Part shown: positions 51,316-59,576 of the stretch, piece after piece
Layout: every line of letters starts with the position of its first letter
Numbering within the stretch: the first letter of the stretch is position 1
From: Rhodospirillales bacterium
GTDB lineage: Bacteria; Pseudomonadota; Alphaproteobacteria; Acetobacterales; Acetobacteraceae
Direction: 5' to 3'
DNA length: 59,576 nt
Assembly (NCBI GenBank): GCA_025359905.1
Contig: JANYDF010000162.1
Coordinates: forward strand, 1 to 59,576
Made by a program: the position numbers and the translations under genes
The notes under the pieces: generated by a model
The model's database searches: none
The model's input: the letters and a program-made list of their open reading frames with translations, nothing else
What the model was told of the DNA's origin: nothing

Positions 51316-52334
51316 TAGGCGGCCCGTTCCATCAGCCGGTCGATCACCGCAGCCACGGTCAGCCCCGGCGGGGCGGAGAATTTCAGCGCCATGCGGTGGC
51401 GCAGCACCGGATGGGCCAGCGCCAGCACATCCTCGACGCTCGGCACCAACCGCCCGTCCAGCACCGCGCGGGCCCGGCAGGCCAGCATCAAGGCTTGCGC
51501 GGCCCGGGGGCCGGGGCCCCAGGCGACATGATCGCGCACCATGTCGTCCTCGGCGGTTTCCGGCCGGCCGCCGCGCACGAGTTTCAAGATGGCTTCCAGC
51601 ACCGTCTCGCCGACCGGCACGCGGCGGATCAGCGCCTGAGCGGCGAGCAGATCCTCGGCGGTCAGGGCTTGGGCCGCGCGTTGCTCGGTGGCGCCCGTCG
51701 TTGCCAGCAGCATGGCGCGTTCGGCGTCGAGATCCGGGTAGCGCACCTGAATTTCCAGCAGAAACCGGTCGAGCTGGGCTTCAGGCAGCGGGTAGGTGCC
51801 TTCCTGCTCAATGGGGTTTTGGGTTGCCAGCACATGGAACGGGCGCGGCAGCTTATGCTCCACGCCGCCGACCGCGACGCGCTGCTCCTGCATCGCTTGC
51901 AACAGCGCCGACTGGGTGCGCGGCGAGGCGCGGTTGATTTCATCGGCCATGAGCAACTGGCAGAACACCGGGCCGGGCACGAAGCGGAAGCTGCGGCGGC
52001 CGTCGGCGGCTTCGTCCAGCACCTCGCTGCCGAGAATGTCGGCGGGCATCAGGTCCGGCGTGAACTGCACGCGCTTGGAGCCGAGGCCGAACACGGTGGC
52101 CAGCGTTTCCACCAGCTTGGACTTGCCCAGCCCGGGCACGCCGACCAGCAACGCGTGGCCGCCAGACAGCAGCGCGATCAGCGTCTGATCCACCACCTCG
52201 TTCTGACCAAGAATGGCGCGGCCGATCTGGGCGCGCACGGCAGCGATTCGCGCGCCGAGCGCCTCGACCTCAGCCAAAATGTTGCCGCCGGTGCCGGGGG
52301 CAGGCGGCGGGAAGGCGGCAGTCGAGCCGGTCAT
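51315..52334 (-). CDS. moxR: MoxR-family AAA+ ATPase
   Basis: A 339-residue AAA+ ATPase of the MoxR group. Walker A is GVPGLGKS (65-72), Walker B LLMADEIN (127-134), sensor 1 is in VLATQNPIEQEGTYPLPEAQ, and sensor 2 lies in the C-terminal lid. The sequence ILGQNEVVDQTLIALLSGGH precedes Walker A as usual. MoxR proteins remodel vWA-domain partners, here presumably the DUF58, DUF4159 and vWA/GATase products encoded behind it. ATG 52334 starts at the family-typical N-terminus. It is first in the leftward operon and divergent from DUF1285. Confidence 0.95.
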   Translation of the reverse strand: MTGSTAAFPPPAPGTGGNILAEVEALGARIAAVRAQIGRAILGQNEVVDQTLIALLSGGHALLVGVPGLGKSKLVETLATVFGLGSKRVQFTPDLMPADILGSEVLDEAADGRRSFRFVPGPVFCQLLMADEINRASPRTQSALLQAMQEQRVAVGGVEHKLPRPFHVLATQNPIEQEGTYPLPEAQLDRFLLEIQVRYPDLDAERAMLLATTGATEQRAAQALTAEDLLAAQALIRRVPVGETVLEAILKLVRGGRPETAEDDMVRDHVAWGPGPRAAQALMLACRARAVLDGRLVPSVEDVLALAHPVLRHRMALKFSAPPGLTVAAVIDRLMERAA

Positions 52335-52517
52335 GTCGGGTTCCTGAGTCGCTTGTCCAACATCTTGTAGCGCGGCGCGGCCATGCAAAGCGTCATGTTC
52401 AACTTCATACCGTTCTTTATGCCCGGTCTTTCACGTGGCAGGACTTTCATGTGGAGGGGTGCGCACCCTATATCGCATCCTCGGGCGGAGGGTGCCGGGC
52501 GAGTTGGAGACACTGAG

Positions 52518-53141
52518 GTGAACGACGCCGCGCACACAACGGAACACGAGATCGGCACAGCCGGGCTGGCTGCGCCGCCATGCGTCGTCGGCAAGCTGTT
52601 GGATGGGGAAAGCCGCAAAGTGCCGCGCCGCCCGCCGGTGGAATGCGGCGATCTGCCGTTCATCATCCGCCGTGACGGTTCATGGCTCTACCGCGGCAGT
52701 CTTATTGGCCGTAAGGAACTGGTTTGCCTGTTCGCTTCTGTGCTGAAGCGCGAGGCAGACGGCAGTTTTTGGCTGGAGACGCCAGCCGAGCGCGGCCGGA
52801 TCGAGGTTGAGGACGCGCCATTCCTGGCTGTCGAGATGGATTGGACCGGCTGCGGACGCGAGCAGCGGCTGACCTTTCGCACCAACGTCGATCAATTGGT
52901 GACCGCCGGGCCGGACCATCCGATTCGTATTTCCCACGACATTCTGACCTGCGAACCAACCCCCTATATTCGCGTGCGCGGCACTGCTGCGGCGCCGATC
53001 GAAGCGCGGATTTCGCGGGCGGTGTATTACGAGCTGGCAGCCCTGGCTGAGCCGTCCATGTCACGTTGCCGCCAGATGCTCGGTGTTTGGAGCTGTGGCC
53101 AGTTCTTCGCGCTGGGCGAACTGCCGCATAGTGACGATTGA
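52518..53141 (+). CDS. DUF1285 domain-containing protein
   Basis: A 207-residue cytoplasmic protein. The DUF1285 core is recognised by GDLPFIIRRDGSWLYRGSLI (about residues 51-70), RKELVCLFASVLKREADGSFWLETPAE, and EDAPFLAVEMD, followed by FRTNVDQLVTAGPDHPIRI. No enzymatic residues are obvious and the family has no firm function to my knowledge. GTG 52518 with GGAGA 7 bases upstream is preferred; the frame is open to 52383 but that part looks non-coding. It heads a rightward set with nudL, DUF6111 and the CCA-adding enzyme, an order seen in other alphaproteobacteria. Confidence 0.88.
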   Translation: MNDAAHTTEHEIGTAGLAAPPCVVGKLLDGESRKVPRRPPVECGDLPFIIRRDGSWLYRGSLIGRKELVCLFASVLKREADGSFWLETPAERGRIEVEDAPFLAVEMDWTGCGREQRLTFRTNVDQLVTAGPDHPIRISHDILTCEPTPYIRVRGTAAAPIEARISRAVYYELAALAEPSMSRCRQMLGVWSCGQFFALGELPHSDD

Positions 53142-53150
53142 ACGCCGCGC

Positions 53151-53780
53151 GTGACCCACGCTGATCTGCGCGCCCGGCTGGCGCGCCCCCCTGTTGCGCA
53201 TATCGAGCCGCCGTTGGCCGCCGAATTGGCGCGGCTCGACCCCGGGGACGACATGGCCGATGTGGTGCAGCCCCCGCTAAAGCCGGCGGCGGTGCTGGTG
53301 CCCTTCGTGCTCGGGCCAGTGCCCGGCGTGCTGCTGACCAAGCGAACCGCGCATCTTTCCAACCACGCTGGACAAGTGAGCTTTCCGGGCGGGCGGATCG
53401 ATCCCGGCGACGCCAGCGCGGAAGCCGCAGCACTGCGCGAAGCCGAGGAGGAAATCGGCCTCGATCCGGCGCGCGTCGAACTGGCTGGGCGGCTGGGGGA
53501 CTATGTGACAGGCACTGGTTACCGGGTCACGCCAGTGCTGGGCCTGCTGCCGCCCGGCATCGATCTCGACGGGCTGGGGCTGCGGCTGTCGGCGCATGAG
53601 GTGGATGCCGTTTTCGAATTGCCGCTCGCGGTGCTGCTCGACCCGGACGCGCCGCAACGTAAGCGGGCGCATTTTCGCGGGCGCTGGCGGGAATTCTGGG
53701 TATGGCCGCATTCCGAGCATTACATTTGGGGCGCCACGGCGGGCATGCTGGTCAATCTCGCAGCTCGGCTGCGCGGCTGA
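53151..53780 (+). CDS. nudL: Nudix CoA pyrophosphatase (NudL-like)
   Basis: A 209-residue Nudix hydrolase. The CoA-pyrophosphatase marker LLTKRTAHLSNHAGQVSFPGG (spread over residues ~61-81) leads into a Nudix box GRIDPGDASAEAAALREAEE and EIGL, with the metal-binding REAEEE glutamates. It would cleave CoA or its derivatives to 4'-phosphopantetheine and 3',5'-ADP. GTG 53151 lies 9 bases after the DUF1285 stop. The stop shares a base with the next start (TGATG), so it belongs to the DUF1285-nudL-DUF6111-cca transcript. Confidence 0.93.
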   Translation: MTHADLRARLARPPVAHIEPPLAAELARLDPGDDMADVVQPPLKPAAVLVPFVLGPVPGVLLTKRTAHLSNHAGQVSFPGGRIDPGDASAEAAALREAEEEIGLDPARVELAGRLGDYVTGTGYRVTPVLGLLPPGIDLDGLGLRLSAHEVDAVFELPLAVLLDPDAPQRKRAHFRGRWREFWVWPHSEHYIWGATAGMLVNLAARLRG

Positions 53781-54025
53781 TGCGCTGGGTCGAAGTTGTT
53801 CTATTTCTGGCGCCATTCCTGCTGTACGCGGCGTGGCGCGTGGCGGCGGCGAAGGCCCGCCCCGAACTTGTTTGGTGGGCGCTCGGCGCCGTGGGCGCGG
53901 CGGTGGTGGCGACGGTGTGGCTTGGCTTGGCGCACCGGCTCGACCGCGGCCAAACCTATGTGCCCGCGCACCTTGAAAACGGGCAGATCGTGCCCGGCCA
54001 TGGCGTGCGCCTGTCGAAGCCATGA
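53780..54025 (+). CDS. DUF6111-like small membrane protein
   Basis: An 81-residue protein with two hydrophobic helices (VVLFLAPFLLYAAWRVA and WWALGAVGAAVVATVWLGL) separated by a short charged loop, and a hydrophilic tail containing YVPAHLENGQIVPGH. This layout and its location directly before the CCA-adding enzyme match the DUF6111 family known in Acetobacteraceae and relatives. Function unknown. ATG 53780 overlaps the nudL stop (TGATG) and its own stop overlaps the cca start (ATGA). Confidence 0.85.
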   Translation: MRWVEVVLFLAPFLLYAAWRVAAAKARPELVWWALGAVGAAVVATVWLGLAHRLDRGQTYVPAHLENGQIVPGHGVRLSKP

Positions 54026-55197
54026 GCGGCGATTCCCCGGCGCTGCAAGCCGATCCGCCGGCGTTTCTGGCCGATCCTGCCCTGCGCGCCGTGCTGGCGG
54101 CATTGCCCGAGGCGCGGCTGGTTGGCGGCTGCGTCCGCGATGCGCTGGCGGGATTGCCCGTGGCGGATATCGATTTGGCGACGCCGGAGCCGCCCGATTC
54201 GGTGATGCAGCGGTTGTGCAGCGCTGGTTTGAAAGCCGTGCCGACCGGCATCGCGCACGGCACCGTCACCGCCGTGGCGCTGCATCGCGGCTTCGAGATC
54301 ACCACGCTGCGCCGCGACGTGGAAACCGACGGCCGCCACGCATTGGTGGCGTTTACCAGCGACTGGCGCGAGGACGCGGCGCGGCGGGATTTTACCATCA
54401 ACGCGATGTCGATGACGCCCGATGGCGCGGTCTTCGACTATTTTGACGGGGTCGCCGATTTGCGCGCCAAGCGGGTGCGCTTCGTTGGCGTGGCGGCCGA
54501 GCGAATCGCCGAGGACTATTTGCGCGTGCTGCGGTTTTTCCGCTTTTGGGCGCGCTATGGCGCAGGCCCGCCGGATCGCGCGGCAACGCAGGCCATCGCT
54601 GCGGCGGTGGCCGGTCTTGCGCGGCTATCGGCGGAACGGGTGTGGGGCGAACTGCGCCGCATTCTGGCGGCAGACGATCCGCGCGGGGCGGTGGAATTGA
54701 TGCAGACGCTCGGCGTGCTGCAAGCAGTACTGCCAGAAGGGGCTGCGCCGCACCGGTTGGCGGCGCTAACCGGCTGCGGCGCGCCGCCCGATCCGTTGTT
54801 GCGGCTGGTGGCGTTGCTGGACGGCGATGCGCTGGCGCTGTCGGACCGGTTGCGGTTGTCGGGCGCCGAACGCGACCGGCTGATCGCGCTGCGCGCTGCT
54901 CCGGCGCCGCCGCCGGATGCCAGCGATGCGGCGTTGCGCCGCGCCTTGGCCGAAGCGCCGCGCCGCGTTGTCGAGGGGCGCATCTGGCTCGCGGGCGGCG
55001 ATGCGGCGCTGCTGTCCCGGTTGGCCGCGACGGCCACGCCGGAATTTACGCTGCGCGGCCGTGACCTTGCCGCGGCGGGCGTGCCGCCAGGGCCGGCGAT
55101 GGGGGCAATGCTATCCAGCTTGCGTGATTGGTGGCTCGACGGTGGTTGCTCCGCCGACCCGCAGGCCGAACTCGCCCGGCGGCTGCGCGCCGGTTAG
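54022..55197 (+). CDS. cca: CCA-adding tRNA nucleotidyltransferase
   Basis: A 391-residue class II nucleotidyltransferase that adds or repairs the tRNA 3' CCA end. The head domain has LVGGCVRDALAG (33-44) with the GG/RD motif, and the catalytic DID (49-51). ATTLRRD-type sequence (ITTLRRDVETDGR) and RRDFTINAM, the neck motif EDYLRVLRFFRFWARYG, and the body helices follow. The start overlaps DUF6111 by ATGA. The final 87 bases overlap the convergent GT2 gene. At least one tRNA in the window already encodes CCA, so repair may be its main use for such tRNAs. Confidence 0.95.
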   Translation: MSGDSPALQADPPAFLADPALRAVLAALPEARLVGGCVRDALAGLPVADIDLATPEPPDSVMQRLCSAGLKAVPTGIAHGTVTAVALHRGFEITTLRRDVETDGRHALVAFTSDWREDAARRDFTINAMSMTPDGAVFDYFDGVADLRAKRVRFVGVAAERIAEDYLRVLRFFRFWARYGAGPPDRAATQAIAAAVAGLARLSAERVWGELRRILAADDPRGAVELMQTLGVLQAVLPEGAAPHRLAALTGCGAPPDPLLRLVALLDGDALALSDRLRLSGAERDRLIALRAAPAPPPDASDAALRRALAEAPRRVVEGRIWLAGGDAALLSRLAATATPEFTLRGRDLAAAGVPPGPAMGAMLSSLRDWWLDGGCSADPQAELARRLRAG

Positions 55198-56019
55198 GGC
55201 TGCGGCGTGGCCCGCGATGATCCGGTCCGACTCGAGCAATTCGGCAAACATCGCCGCATTGCGCGCCCCAGGCGCCCGCTGGCGGCGGGCGTGGTTCAAA
55301 TGCAGCACAATCGCGCCATGCGCACCTTCCTTGCGGCGGTGGCCTGAGCGCATGAGCCGGACCACGAAATCCGAGTCTTCGAGCCCGTGGTCGACGTAGC
55401 GTTCGTCGAACCCGCCGATGGCAAGGCATTTTTCGCGGTCGAACCCCAGGTTGCAGGTTTGCGCGCGCTGGTAGCGATCCTGGAATTTGTAGCGAAACCA
55501 TAGCTTTGGCGGGGCGGATATCAGTTCGAATGGCCCGGTGAGCTGACCGGCGAACGCCCACAGGAACCAATATGGCCAAGCCCCAGGCAATGCGCCCCGC
55601 CGTGCCAGCAGGCGCTGGGTGAGCCGCGCGCCCAGCCATGTGCGGCGCCCGCTGACGAACATGCCGGGCTCACGCAAGGCAATATGCTGGCGGACGAAAT
55701 TGGCCAGCACGAAGCAATCGCCGTCCATCATCACGATGTAATCGCCACGCGCTTGCTCGATGGCGTGGTTGCGGATGGCCGCGAGGCGGAAACCCTCATC
55801 GGGGTGCCAGACATGGCGCACCGGCACCGGAAAATCGGCGGCGTAGCGCGCCACCAGGTCAGCGGTGTCTGCGCGTGAGCCGTCGTCGGCGATCACGATT
55901 TCGAAATCGCGGGTGTCCTGACGGCGGAACGATTCCAGGCAGATGCCAAGGGCTTGCGGCCAGTTGTAAGTGGTAATCACCACGGATATGGCCGGTTTGA
56001 GCGCAATAAGTCGCTGCAT
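55111..56019 (-). CDS. GT2 family glycosyltransferase (galactosyltransferase-like C-terminus)
   Basis: A 302-residue cytoplasmic or peripheral GT2 enzyme. It begins ISVVITTYNWPQALGICLES (11-30), then IVIADDGSRADT (41-52), the metal-binding MMDGDC (about 97-102), and the acceptor-site region GFDERYVDHGLEDSDFVVRL (about 204-223) typical of the galactosyltransferase C-terminal domain (glyco_transf_7C). It would add a sugar to a surface glycan; the neighbour ABC exporter resembles lipid A flippase, so lipopolysaccharide is a reasonable guess. The last 29 codons overlap the end of cca on the opposite strand. Confidence 0.88.
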   Translation of the reverse strand: MQRLIALKPAISVVITTYNWPQALGICLESFRRQDTRDFEIVIADDGSRADTADLVARYAADFPVPVRHVWHPDEGFRLAAIRNHAIEQARGDYIVMMDGDCFVLANFVRQHIALREPGMFVSGRRTWLGARLTQRLLARRGALPGAWPYWFLWAFAGQLTGPFELISAPPKLWFRYKFQDRYQRAQTCNLGFDREKCLAIGGFDERYVDHGLEDSDFVVRLMRSGHRRKEGAHGAIVLHLNHARRQRAPGARNAAMFAELLESDRIIAGHAAALTGAQPPGEFGLRVGGATTVEPPITQAG

Positions 56020-56159
56020 CGTTGCTGCTTAGGCACACTGCGCCGCTGTGGCGTTCGTCTGTGCCAGCCTCCCCATCGCGCCGCATTGCATCACAACTGC
56101 GCGAGCTTGGACAATCCCCACCGTGGCGCGTGCCGCGCGGCCCTGATACATGCCCGCCG

Positions 56160-57971
56160 ATGGATGCGACCCCCGGACTAACAGCGCCGCCGCCAGCGGC
56201 AGCGCAACCCCAGCCGCTACGTCCGCCCAGTCCGGCTGACCAAACGGCGCGGCCCTTGTTGCTGCGGCTATGGCGCGACTACGTGCATGCGCAGCGCTGG
56301 CGGCTGGTGCTGGTTGTGGTGCTGACCGCGCTCACGGCTGCCTCTCAGGCGGCCTATCCGGTGGTGATCGACCGGGCGATTGCGATGTTCGAGCACCACG
56401 ACGGCCGAATCTTGTACCAAGTGCCAGTGCTGGTGCTGATCGTCACGTCGTTCAAAGCGGTGACGCAGTATTTTCAGACCATGCTGATCCAAACCACTGT
56501 CTTGCAGGTGGTGCGGCGGTTGCAGGACCGCATGTTCGAGCATCTGGTGCGGGCCGACTTGGCGCGGGTGGAACGTGAGGCCCCGGCCGCGCTGGCCAGC
56601 CGTTTCACTGTGGACACTGCGACGGTGCGCGACGCGCTGGGCCGCGCCGTGGTGGGAATGGGCGACTCGGTGAAGATCGCCGGTCTGGTCGGGTCGATGC
56701 TGTACCTCGACTGGGTGCTGTTTCTGATCGCGGCTTGCCTGTACCCGATTGCGGCGTTGCCGATTCAGAAAATCGGCCGCCGCCTGCGCCGAGCGTCTGG
56801 CGGCCTGCAAGCCAGCATGGGCGAGACCGCGACATTACTCACGGAGAGCTTTTCACAGGCCCGCACGGTGCGTGCCTACCGTCTGGAGGCGGCGGAGACG
56901 GCGCGTGCCCAATTGGTCTTTCGGCGGCTGTATCGCGAGCTCGTGTCGATGGCGCGCAGCCGCAACCGCATCGATCCGTTGCTGGAAGTGCTGGGCGGCG
57001 CCGCCGTGGCGGCGGTGCTGGGCTTTGCTGGATGGCGCGCGGCGAACGGGGCCAGCACGCTGGGCAATTTTACGGGATTCGTCACCGCGCTGCTGCTGGC
57101 CGCCCAGCCGTTGCGGGCGCTGGGCAGCCTGAATGCCGCGACCCAGGAAGGCATTGCCGGGCTGATCCGCATCTTCGGTGTGATCGACGAGGAACCCAGC
57201 ATTCTGGATCGCCCCGGTGCGCCAGCGCTACCGGCCGGGCATGGCCGGGTGGTGTTCGACAATGTGGGGTTCCGCTACCCGGACGGCCGCATGGGTCTCG
57301 AAAGCTTGTCGTTTGTCGCCGAGCCTGGGCTGACGGTGGCGCTGGTCGGGCCGTCCGGCGCCGGCAAATCCACCGCACTGGCGCTGATCCCGCGGTTGCA
57401 CGATGCCACCACCGGCGCGGTGCGCATCGACGGCGCGGACGTGCGCGCGGTTACCTTGGCCAGCCTGCGCGATTCGATTGCCTATGTCGGCCAAGACTCG
57501 CTGCTGTTCGACGACAGCATCGCCGCCAACATCCGCATGGGCCGCCCCAGTGCGAGCGACGCTGAGGTCGCAGCGGCGGCCACAGCGGCGGCGGCGGCTG
57601 ATTTTATCGCCGCCTTGCCGCAGGGCTACGCCACCATCGCCGGGCCTGGCGGGCAGCGGCTGTCCGGCGGGCAGCGCCAGCGCGTGTCGCTGGCGCGGGC
57701 GCTGCTGCGCAACCCGCGCATCTTGCTGCTCGACGAGGCCACCAGCGCGCTGGACGCCGAAAGCGAGGCGGCGGTGCAGGACGCGCTGGCACTGCTGCGG
57801 CGCGGACGCACCACCATCGTGGTCGCGCACCGGCTTTCGACAGTGCGCGACGCAGATCTTGTGGTGGCGATGGCCGATGGCCGCGCCGTGGAAAGCGGCA
57901 CGCACGCACAATTGCTGGAACTGGACGGCTTGTACGCCCGGCTGGTGCGGACCCAGTCGTTCGCGGCTTAG
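56160..57971 (+). CDS. MsbA-like ABC exporter (fused permease and ATPase)
   Basis: A 603-residue half-transporter. Six membrane helices span residues ~45-330 and the nucleotide-binding domain follows. It has Walker A GPSGAGKST (~396-404), the Q loop GQDSLLFDD, the signature LSGGQRQRVSLARA (~501), Walker B ILLLDEATSALD (~521) and the H loop VVAHRLST. Organisation and sequence resemble lipid exporters such as MsbA or related multidrug exporters; it would act as a homodimer in the inner membrane. ATG 56160 was chosen because the extra upstream frame (from 56022) is not of this family. The first ~30 residues are Pro/Ala-rich. Confidence 0.92.
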   Translation: MDATPGLTAPPPAAAQPQPLRPPSPADQTARPLLLRLWRDYVHAQRWRLVLVVVLTALTAASQAAYPVVIDRAIAMFEHHDGRILYQVPVLVLIVTSFKAVTQYFQTMLIQTTVLQVVRRLQDRMFEHLVRADLARVEREAPAALASRFTVDTATVRDALGRAVVGMGDSVKIAGLVGSMLYLDWVLFLIAACLYPIAALPIQKIGRRLRRASGGLQASMGETATLLTESFSQARTVRAYRLEAAETARAQLVFRRLYRELVSMARSRNRIDPLLEVLGGAAVAAVLGFAGWRAANGASTLGNFTGFVTALLLAAQPLRALGSLNAATQEGIAGLIRIFGVIDEEPSILDRPGAPALPAGHGRVVFDNVGFRYPDGRMGLESLSFVAEPGLTVALVGPSGAGKSTALALIPRLHDATTGAVRIDGADVRAVTLASLRDSIAYVGQDSLLFDDSIAANIRMGRPSASDAEVAAAATAAAAADFIAALPQGYATIAGPGGQRLSGGQRQRVSLARALLRNPRILLLDEATSALDAESEAAVQDALALLRRGRTTIVVAHRLSTVRDADLVVAMADGRAVESGTHAQLLELDGLYARLVRTQSFAA

Positions 57972-57990
57972 GCGGATCTTCCAATCCGCA

Positions 57991-58896
57991 TCACGGCCAC
58001 CGCACCTCCGGCGGCAGGCTCATCAAGATCGCCTCCACATTGCCGCCGGTTTTCAGCCCGAACAGCGTGCCCCGGTCGTGGATGAGATTAAATTCCACAT
58101 ACCGGCCGCGCTTGATCAACTGGTGCTCGCGTTCTTCTGCCGTCCAGGGTTCCGCCATGCGGCGGCGGATGATGGCGGGGTAGGCGGACAGGAAGGCGCG
58201 CCCGACGTCTTGGGTGAAGGCAAAGTCGTCAGACGCGTTGCCGGTAAAGTGGTGGTCGTAGAAAATGCCGCCGGCACCGCGCGGTTCGTTGCGGTGCGGC
58301 AGAAAGAAGTAGCGGTCGCACCAGTCCTTGAACTTTGGGTAGTACGCCGGATCGTGCTTGTCGCAGGCGGCGCGGAACGCGGCATGAAAGTTTGCGGCGT
58401 CGTCCTGCGCTTCCGGCGTTTCCAGCTTCATGGGCGTCAGATCGCCGCCGCCGCCGAACCAGCCGCGCGTGGTGACCAGCATGCGGGTGTTAAAATGCGC
58501 GGCCGGCACGCGCGGGCTGCGCATATGCGCCACCAGGCTGATCCCGCTGGCCCAGAAGCGCGGGTCTTCGGACGCACCAGGGATCTGGGCGCGAAATTCC
58601 GGGCTGAACTCCCCCCACACGGTCGAAACATTTACCCCGACTTTTTCGAATACCCGGCCCTTCATAACGCTCATGACTCCGCCGCCGCCGGGCGATCCGT
58701 CATCGGTCGGGCGCTGCCACGGCGTGCGGACGAATCGGCCCGGCGCGGCATCAGAGGCGCTTGGCAGATCCTCGATGGCCTCAAAGGCGGCGCAAATCGA
58801 GTCACGTAAGCTTTCGAACCACGCGCGCGCGGCGACTTTCATCGAATCGTGCGGCGGCAATGCGATGGCAGCGGCAGTTTCAGGGGCTTGCGACAT
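57991..58896 (-). CDS. hemF: oxygen-dependent coproporphyrinogen III oxidase
   Basis: A 301-residue HemF, the length of the E. coli enzyme (299). It converts coproporphyrinogen III to protoporphyrinogen IX in heme synthesis with oxygen. Motifs include [67 protein letters not shown] and [20 protein letters not shown] with the conserved Asp and Arg. ATG 58896 is at the family-typical start. It converges with the ABC exporter, 19 bases apart, and is divergent from petA, with which it shares a 199-base upstream region. Confidence 0.96.
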   Translation of the reverse strand: MSQAPETAAAIALPPHDSMKVAARAWFESLRDSICAAFEAIEDLPSASDAAPGRFVRTPWQRPTDDGSPGGGGVMSVMKGRVFEKVGVNVSTVWGEFSPEFRAQIPGASEDPRFWASGISLVAHMRSPRVPAAHFNTRMLVTTRGWFGGGGDLTPMKLETPEAQDDAANFHAAFRAACDKHDPAYYPKFKDWCDRYFFLPHRNEPRGAGGIFYDHHFTGNASDDFAFTQDVGRAFLSAYPAIIRRRMAEPWTAEEREHQLIKRGRYVEFNLIHDRGTLFGLKTGGNVEAILMSLPPEVRWP

Positions 58897-58976
58897 GGAT
58901 GGGTCAACCGATCTGGATGATTCCGATGCTACTCACACTTCGCGCCATGTTGCAGGGGCGAAGTGCGGGACGTAAA

Positions 58977-59009
58977 AGGCCCCACGGAAAGGGGTTCCCA
59001 GTGAGGCCT
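58977..59009 (-). promoter_or_regulatory. hairpin followed by T-run in the hemF/petA intergenic region
   Basis: On the minus strand AGGCCTCAC pairs with GTGGGGCCT (8 of 9 pairs) around a 15-base loop that can itself pair GGAA with TTCC, and TTTTACG follows. It resembles an intrinsic terminator read leftwards, about 80 bases before the hemF start. It could be a leader attenuator for hemF or insulate hemF from antisense transcription from petA. Role inferred from position. Confidence 0.45.
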
Positions 59010-59095
59010 CTCGCCCTATGCTGAGTGTGTCCCGTCATCCGGGGCAAGATCAGGCTGGGCGGGACGGTGTTCAGGACCCGGCGAACGAAGGAAGG

Positions 59096-59576
59096 ATGGC
59101 CGATACGATGTCCGCGACTGCCGAAGCCACCGGTCATTCTCATAATGGGCATGGCCCCGATGCAAGCAAACGCGATTTCCTGAAACTGGTCGCCGGCGCT
59201 GGCGCCGCGATCGGCGTGGGTGCGATCGCTTGGCCGCTGATCGATAGTATGAACCCGTCGAGTGACGTGCTCGCGGCTGGGTCGATCGAAGTCGACTTGG
59301 CGCCGGTTCCGGAAGGCCAGGGCATTACCGTGATTTGGCGCGGCAAGCCCACGTTCATCCGGCACCGCACCGCCAAGGAGATCGAATCCGCCAAGGCGGT
59401 GATGCTGAGCGAGCTGACCGACCCGCAGGCCGATTCCGATCGCGTGAAGCCGGGCCACGAACAGTGGATCATCGTTTCCGGCATCTGCACTCATCTGGGC
59501 TGCATTCCGGTTGGCAACAAGCCAGCCGACGCGCGCGGCGATTTTGGCGGCTGGTTCTGCCCGTGCCACGGCAGCC
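59096..59576 (+). CDS. petA: ubiquinol-cytochrome c reductase iron-sulfur (Rieske) subunit, 3' end cut by window
   Basis: The first 160 residues of the Rieske protein of cytochrome bc1. A His-rich start (HSHNGHG) is followed by a Tat-like leader (SKRDFLKLVAGAGAAIGVGAIAWPLI; lysine-arginine in place of twin arginine) acting as membrane anchor. The Rieske head shows the first cluster box CTHLGC (Cys and His) and the second CPCHGS, just before the window ends. ATG 59096 is preceded by AAGGAAGG. Genes for cytochromes b and c1 would be expected downstream. It transfers electrons from ubiquinol to cytochrome c1. Confidence 0.95.
   Translation, partial: MADTMSATAEATGHSHNGHGPDASKRDFLKLVAGAGAAIGVGAIAWPLIDSMNPSSDVLAAGSIEVDLAPVPEGQGITVIWRGKPTFIRHRTAKEIESAKAVMLSELTDPQADSDRVKPGHEQWIIVSGICTHLGCIPVGNKPADARGDFGGWFCPCHGS

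Overview
The window reads as chromosomal DNA of a GC-rich alphaproteobacterium, most likely Acetobacteraceae (Rhodospirillales). The supports are recognisable family variants rather than a search: the NAD-type isocitrate dehydrogenase fragment, GapR (DUF2312) beside a DUF1244 protein, Hint-domain and ELWxxDGT proteins, and the DUF1285/NudL/DUF6111/CCA block. Genes are dense, many overlap by ATGA or TGATG, and GTG/TTG starts are common. About 55 genes are supported; the rest is short intergenic sequence. Coordinates include stop codons.

Left end (1-1995): the edge of an integrated element next to tRNA-Ser(GGA). It holds the C-terminus of a DUF3987-like replication protein, a cluster of inverted and direct repeats, a small helix-turn-helix protein, an exported orphan protein in visibly AT-richer DNA, and a gene-poor stretch. 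No integrase lies inside the window. Next (2-20 kb) come lepA, a 5'-truncated isocitrate dehydrogenase gene, a GNAT enzyme, gapR and DUF1244, glycerate 2-kinase, pyruvate kinase, a frameshifted ELWxxDGT/Hint protein, a four-gene operon (two M20 amidohydrolases, a glutamine-synthetase-like ligase and an N-formylglutamate amidohydrolase), lrgAB, an Ada-type DNA repair protein and a secreted GloVer-repeat protein. From 19.7 to 22.7 kb lies a tight dapF-mtaB-ftsY operon.

Centre (22.8-37.8 kb): a complete Tad (Flp pilus) locus. tadE and tadG run leftwards, followed by a GT87-type membrane glycosyltransferase and another polytopic membrane protein. Rightwards are flp pilin, cpaA/tadV, cpaB, cpaC, a very short CpaD-like lipoprotein, cpaE, cpaF, tadB, tadC, and a lipoprotein that joins TadD-type TPRs to a C-terminal SPOR domain. 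A hairpin and three short direct repeats sit between flp and cpaA. Downstream is a surface-glycan-like group: a GT2 dolichol-phosphate-mannose-synthase-like enzyme, an AsnB amidotransferase, a tandem methyltransferase and a second GT87 protein.

Right (44-59.6 kb): a leftward six-gene array consists of moxR, DUF58, BatA/DUF4159, a vWA/GATase-like membrane protein, an exported ankyrin-like protein and a creatininase-family hydrolase. It resembles a Bat-type envelope module with two extra genes. Divergent from it are DUF1285, NudL, DUF6111 and CCA-adding enzyme. A GT2 glycosyltransferase, an MsbA-like ABC exporter and hemF follow, and the window ends inside petA (Rieske protein).

I did not find CRISPR arrays, complete insertion sequences, rRNA or a defence island. 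The observations most worth testing are the four-gene acyl/gamma-glutamyl operon, the extended MoxR operon, the TadD-SPOR fusion with a minimal CpaD, the broken isocitrate dehydrogenase and Hint genes, and the repeats at both the island edge and the pilin locus.
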